From positions 1 to 9,524 of the forward strand of contig SMXV01000049.1 of the NCBI GenBank assembly GCA_004356175.1: DNA of 9,524 bases. Direction: 5' to 3'. Below the pieces are notes generated by a model, which ran no database searches, was not told where the DNA came from, and was given only the letters and a program-made list of their open reading frames with translations. Position 1 is the first letter of the stretch, and every line of letters begins with the position of its first letter. This stretch comes from Acidobacteriota bacterium. Its GTDB lineage: Bacteria > Actinomycetota > Acidimicrobiia > Spongiisociales > UBA5794. Of this stretch, positions 6,261 through 9,524 are shown one piece after another. A program made the position numbers and the translations under genes.

Positions 6261-6797
6261 TTACCGTGCAATCAACGCCCCACCACTGAGCTGCGGGAAC
6301 AGGTGATGGCAGCGCCTGTGCTGGTGATGTGGCAACCAGTCACACCGGTGCTCGTGACGGTGGTTGTGATGATCGACATGATCATGGCACCGTTCGTGGT
6401 ATTGGTGAGGCAACCAATCGCAGCGATGCCCGAGCCTGTCGTGGTCGTGGGGATGCCTGTGGGGTTCCACCTTGCACAAGTGAATGTGGCGTCCGGTTCC
6501 CTCCTCATGGCGATGATTGTCAATCACGCACCGATGGCGGTGGCGATCGCCAGGGCGGTCGGTCGGCCGATCAGTCTCGGTGTCCGCTGGCCTTGCAATC
6601 GGATCGTCCTTGACCTCGTCAGTGACACGATCCGTCTGGGCGTCAGCCAGTCGACGTCGTTCTGTATCGACAACGCGGTCGACAACCCCTTCGTCTGCAT
6701 GGTCTTGTGCCTCGTCTGACGCTCTCTCGGCCGCAAACGCAGGGATCGGGAGTGCCATCACCAGGGCGGTCACTCCGATGAGTGCGATCTTTCGCAT
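6261..6797 (-). CDS. Secreted His/Cys-rich protein, probably metal-binding; family not recognised
   Basis: I do not recognise a named family. The 178-residue product starts with a clear signal peptide: MRK, a hydrophobic core ALIGVTALVMALPIP, and a likely signal peptidase I site AFA/AE after residue 22. Residues 24-85 are acidic and Arg-rich with TDRPTDRP. From 86 to 165 there are 25 His and six Cys (90, 108, 126, 137, 152, 163). Two 15-residue repeats, HRCDWLPHxxHxRCH at 124-138 and 150-164, share 12 positions and are spaced by 26 residues. Such density suggests binding of Zn, Cu, Ni or Co outside the membrane. ATG 6797 is preferred to the adjacent ATG 6800 because GAGAGG then lies five bases upstream. 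It stands 81 nt before the sigma gene on the same strand and may share its transcript. Confidence 0.75.
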   Translation of the reverse strand: MRKIALIGVTALVMALPIPAFAAERASDEAQDHADEGVVDRVVDTERRRLADAQTDRVTDEVKDDPIARPADTETDRPTDRPGDRHRHRCVIDNHRHEEGTGRHIHLCKVEPHRHPHDHDRLGHRCDWLPHQYHERCHDHVDHHNHRHEHRCDWLPHHQHRRCHHLFPQLSGGALIAR

Positions 6798-6800
6798 CAT

Positions 6801-7073
6801 GTCCTCTCTCTTATTGCTCACCAACAGAGACGCCCCCAGCGGCGAGGATTCGACGGCCCACACACAAATTCCATCACTACTCAGTTTCGACCGGTACCTT
6901 TGCTGGTGTCCCGTCGGGCGGAGGCCAGCGCTTTGTCGCTACCCCGATGATCAGGACAGAGACTCTCATCCGGTTGGACTGCCTCTTCCCACCGACTCCG
7001 CTACATCAGCAACTGTGCTGCGCGGCTGAGCGAGAAGGCAACAATCAACCCGCCCACTGGGCAAGGAAATTTC
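6801..7073. other. Divergent intergenic region between the His-rich gene and the helicase gene
   Basis: About 270 bases with no gene. It must hold promoters for both directions, but I find no convincing -35/-10 pair on either strand. On the minus strand GGAATT and CGTC resemble an ECF promoter, but their spacing is too short. A GCTGG/CCAGC inverted repeat with an inner CCCG/CGGG lies around 6900-6930, and AAGGA stands before the helicase ATG. Confidence 0.5.
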
Positions 7074-8621
7074 ATGAGTACTACATTCGCTGATCTCGGG
7101 CTCCCCGATGCCCTCGTCAGGACACTTCACACACAAGGTTTTACAGAACCGTTCCCAATCCAGGAAGCAACGATCAGAGACGCCTCCAATGGAATGGACG
7201 TTTCTGGCCGAGCGCCAACCGGGTCCGGCAAGACGCTCGCGTTCGGACTACCGATTCTCGCCACCGTTGAACAGGCGAATTCGAAACATCCGAAGGCCCT
7301 GATCCTCGCCCCAACGCGAGAACTGGCTGAGCAGATCCGTCGAGACCTCGCTCCATACGCCAAGGCAATGCACCGACAGGTGTTCGCCATATATGGTGGA
7401 GTTCGATACCAGGCTCAGAAGGACTGGCTCAAGCGAGGCGTCGATGTTCTTGTCGCAACGCCTGGCCGACTTGAAGACCTCATCGAACAGGGAGCGGTCA
7501 ACCTGTCTGAGGTCAACATCGTTGCCATCGACGAGGCAGATCGCATGGCCGACATGGGGTTTCTCCCCGATGTGCGCAGAATCCTCAATCAGACAGAGAA
7601 GAACCGTCAGACGTTGCTCTTCTCCGCGACGCTCGACGGAGCCGTTGCGGTCCTCATCCGTGAGTACCAGAACAATCCTGTGCGCCACGAAGCCGGCACG
7701 GTGGGCTCCGACACAATCGACGCAGAACACCACTTCTGGCTCGTACAACAGGAGGACAAGGTCGACCACACAGCCAATATCATCGACCAGTCCAACAGGG
7801 CGATCGTCTTCACTCGTACCCGTCACGGCGCAGACAGGCTTGCAAAGCAGCTCGCCCGATCAGGTGTCGGTGCTGTTGCCATGCATGGAGGACGTTCGCA
7901 GAACCAGCGCCGTCGTGCGTTGCAATCGTTTGCACAGGGATCGGTCCAGGCATTGATCGCTACCGACGTTGCTGCACGCGGCATCCACATCGAAGCCGTT
8001 GCGTCGGTCGTGCACTTCGACCCACCCGCGGACCACACGGACTACATTCATCGTTCTGGCAGGACCGCACGAGCAGGAGCGTCAGGGACAGTCATCAGTC
8101 TGGTGACCTCGGGCCAGAGACGTTCCGTTCGCCGCATGCAGGACCAGCTCGACCTCAACCAACCGATCGAGAAGCGCAGTCCGGGCGCCAAACGTCAAGA
8201 CAGGGCCGAGCCGACTCGCTCAAACAAGAAGCAAAAAGGATCACAGGGCAAGAACTCGGGCGGACGGTCACAGCAGCATTCGAACGATCCACGAGGAATC
8301 ACTTCAAACGGCGATCGGCACCCTGCCCCACGGCCCACATCCAAGCGCAGAAAGACCGCGCAGGGAGCGCAGAGTCTTCACGTGTCGAATCTTCCGTGGG
8401 GAGTGACTGACGATGACGTTCGCGTTCTCTTCGGCACCTTCGGAGCTGTGACACAGGCCACAGTCATCATCGACAACCGCGGTCGATCGAAAGGTTTCGG
8501 GTTCGTCGACATGTCCTATCAGGATGCCCAGAGGGCGCTTCGTGCCCTGGACGGTTCCAAGCTATCTGGGCGACCAATCAAGGTCAAAGTTGCGGCACCT
8601 CGCGCGAGGCGCAGCGCCTAG
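7074..8621 (+). CDS. DEAD-box ATP-dependent RNA helicase with C-terminal RRM
   Basis: ATP-driven RNA unwinding or remodelling enzyme, cytoplasmic, of the kind involved in ribosome assembly, mRNA decay or cold adaptation. The 515-residue product has the Q motif (Phe5, GFTEPFPIQ to Gln30), motif I APTGSGKT (47-54), Ia PTRELAEQ (80-87), Ib TPGR (129-132), II DEAD (153-156), III SAT (184-186), IV IVFTRT (244-249), V ATDVAARGI (296-304) and VI HRSGRTARAG (326-335). A basic, polar linker (about 365-432) leads to a canonical RNA recognition motif (about 433-508) with RNP2 LHVSNL (435-440) and RNP1 RSKGFGFV (471-478). The RRM is of the general RNP1/RNP2 type rather than the DbpA rRNA-binding form. 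ATG 7074 has AAGGA upstream and fits the family N-terminus. It ends three bases from the convergent ABC gene remnant. Confidence 0.95.
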   Translation: MSTTFADLGLPDALVRTLHTQGFTEPFPIQEATIRDASNGMDVSGRAPTGSGKTLAFGLPILATVEQANSKHPKALILAPTRELAEQIRRDLAPYAKAMHRQVFAIYGGVRYQAQKDWLKRGVDVLVATPGRLEDLIEQGAVNLSEVNIVAIDEADRMADMGFLPDVRRILNQTEKNRQTLLFSATLDGAVAVLIREYQNNPVRHEAGTVGSDTIDAEHHFWLVQQEDKVDHTANIIDQSNRAIVFTRTRHGADRLAKQLARSGVGAVAMHGGRSQNQRRRALQSFAQGSVQALIATDVAARGIHIEAVASVVHFDPPADHTDYIHRSGRTARAGASGTVISLVTSGQRRSVRRMQDQLDLNQPIEKRSPGAKRQDRAEPTRSNKKQKGSQGKNSGGRSQQHSNDPRGITSNGDRHPAPRPTSKRRKTAQGAQSLHVSNLPWGVTDDDVRVLFGTFGAVTQATVIIDNRGRSKGFGFVDMSYQDAQRALRALDGSKLSGRPIKVKVAAPRARRSA

Positions 8622-8624
8622 GAG

Positions 8625-9240
8625 CTAACAAACAACGTCGGTCGAAGTATCACGACCGGGAGCCTTGCTCTTGAACTGACTCATGTAGAGGGCGTGATAG
8701 AAACCCTTCCTGCGCATAAGTTCGTCGTGCGGCGCAAACTCGACAATGACACCTCCGTTGAGCACCATGATGTTGTCTGAGTCCTGATTTGTTGCAAGAC
8801 GGTGCGCGATGGAGAAGCTCGTCTTGTCAGCCATCAACGTCCGCAATCCATCCTGGATCAGCTTCTCAATACGTGTATCGACGTTGCTTGTTGCCTCGTC
8901 AAGGATCATGATCTACGGATTGGCCACCGTAGCGCGAGCAAACGTGATCATCTGTCGCTGACCTTGGCTGAGGTTCGAACCTCGGTCCGTCATCATCGTG
9001 TCGTACCCGTTGGGCTGCTTTGTGATGAAGTCGTGCGCGTTCGCCTGTTTCGCTGCCTCAATTGCATCTTCATCTGTCGCGCCCTCTCGGGCATACTTCA
9101 GGTTGTTCATGACGGTGTCAGTGAACAGGAACGCTTCTTGGAGCACAACCCCAATCTGCAGCCGCAAACTCTCCTGTGTGAGCGTGCTGAGGTCCTGTCC
9201 GTCTATGAGGATTGTCCCTGAATCAATGTCGTAGTAGGCA
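8625..9240 (-). pseudogene. Truncated ABC exporter ATPase remnant with an internal TAG
   Basis: 3' part of an exporter-type (ABCB/MdlB-like) transporter gene, from within the nucleotide-binding domain to the C-terminus. It begins near YYDIDSGTILIDGQDL. Q-loop GVVLQEAFLF, signature LSQGQRQ, Walker B MILDEAT, D-loop SNVD and H-loop IAHRLAT follow in order. The Walker A motif and all membrane helices are missing, because similarity stops at about 9235-9240. Between VANP and IMILDEAT there is an in-frame TAG (8915-8913) at a position where this family usually has Lys or Arg, so AAG to TAG is the simplest history. Reading continues in the same frame on both sides. The product could not bind ATP normally. 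Decay of a real gene or errors at a poor assembly end would both explain this. It meets the helicase gene tail to tail with a 3-nt gap. Confidence 0.85.
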
Positions 9241-9524
9241 GGAGCTGTGACGCAAAGGTGCAACAAGTGGCAACACGCTGTCGCTGGTATCAATCGTCGC
9301 TGACTGCGATAACGATGCGCTGTCGGTAGCAGCTACGCCAGCCAGCCCGACATGCCATATCGGCCAGTACTCCTGTTTCGGTCCAGAGCCGCCAGGCGGA
9401 ATCGCAGGTTTGTGGAACACGATCAGGCAACGTCTGGTGGAGCGCCCCGAAGGCTCCTACACGGCGTCTCTTGTCGACGGTGGAACTGATGCAGTCGCCA
9501 GAAAGGTCGTGGAAGAGGCGTCCG
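9230..9524 (+). pseudogene. hisI: hisIE fragment (phosphoribosyl-AMP cyclohydrolase / phosphoribosyl-ATP pyrophosphatase), 5'-truncated
   Basis: Histidine pathway enzyme fragment covering steps two and three. RSRQEL, then RKGATSGNTLSLVSIVADCD (9251-9310), then NDAL and CHIGQYSCF follow the cyclohydrolase pattern. The three Mg-binding Asp of DCDND are present (codons 9302, 9308, 9314), as are the three Zn-binding Cys (codons 9305, 9353, 9374). A short linker PEPPGG leads to the HisE-like RQRLVERPEGSYTASL and KVVEEAS, which run off the window. The family has ELWRKG where this sequence reads CTG TGA CGC: the Trp codon TGG is TGA at 9248. The N-terminal half of the cyclohydrolase is absent, since upstream DNA belongs to the opposite-strand ABC remnant. 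TGA is a normal stop elsewhere in this window, so recoding is unlikely. Called a pseudogene, though an assembly or sequencing error could mimic it. Confidence 0.75.

Noticed and set aside
6243..6719. A 158-residue plus-strand ORF opposite the His-rich gene.
   Set aside because: It is Val/Met-rich because it is the complement of His and Asp codons. The minus-strand frame has a signal peptide, a ribosome binding site and a repeated motif; the plus-strand one has none of these.
6835..6865. An ECF promoter (GGAATT with CGTC) for the His-rich gene.
   Set aside because: The boxes are about 11-12 nt apart, well under the 15-17 nt usual for ECF promoters.
9244..9293. N-terminal part (MIPATACCHLLHLC) of the minus-strand ABC frame.
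   Set aside because: It is the antisense of the HisI coding sequence and does not resemble an ABC protein. The real ABC remnant ends at about 9240.
1..9524. CRISPR arrays, tRNA or rRNA genes, insertion sequences, attachment sites.
   Set aside because: No spaced identical repeats, cloverleaf-like segments, transposase motifs or flanking target duplications were found by eye on either strand.

Overview
The window reads as chromosomal DNA from a moderately GC-rich bacterium, most likely an actinobacterium. Pointers to this are the membrane anti-sigma-like protein with a DUF5667-like 'GPGDFLYPVK' segment, frequent GTG starts, a promoter that seems to give a leaderless transcript, and tight 4-8 nt gene overlaps. 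Acidimicrobiia is a reasonable guess, but the lineage cannot be settled by eye.

Layout. (1) 4-2065, plus strand: the two ATPase genes of an Opp/Dpp-type peptide ABC importer, overlapping by 8 nt; the permease and binding-protein genes would lie upstream of the window. (2) 2203-4781, plus strand: a methionine synthesis unit. A consensus-like promoter drives a 22-codon Met/Cys-rich leader peptide, then mutually exclusive hairpins ending in an intrinsic terminator, then metY and metX joined by an ATGA overlap. This is laid out like a trp-type attenuator, but with Met codons at the control point. (3) 4880-6797, minus strand: a secreted His/Cys-rich protein, an ECF sigma factor and a one-TM anti-sigma-like protein with a Thr-rich extracytoplasmic tail. 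A 10-bp inverted repeat abuts the sigma start codon. (4) 7074-8621, plus strand: a DEAD-box RNA helicase with a C-terminal RRM. (5) 8625-9524: gene wreckage. The 3' part of an exporter-type ABC ATPase gene (minus strand, one internal TAG) abuts a 5'-truncated hisIE (plus strand, TGA where the family has Trp). The junction is abrupt, near 9230-9240.

How the parts work together. MetX acetylates homoserine and MetY sulfhydrylates the product to homocysteine. The leader in front of them would let translation of Met codons decide whether transcription reaches metYX. The sigma, anti-sigma and His-rich genes look like an envelope-stress or metal-related signalling module. The most notable candidate for a little-described system is the Met/Cys leader-peptide attenuator at 2203-2427; second is the His/Cys-rich protein linked to the ECF sigma factor.
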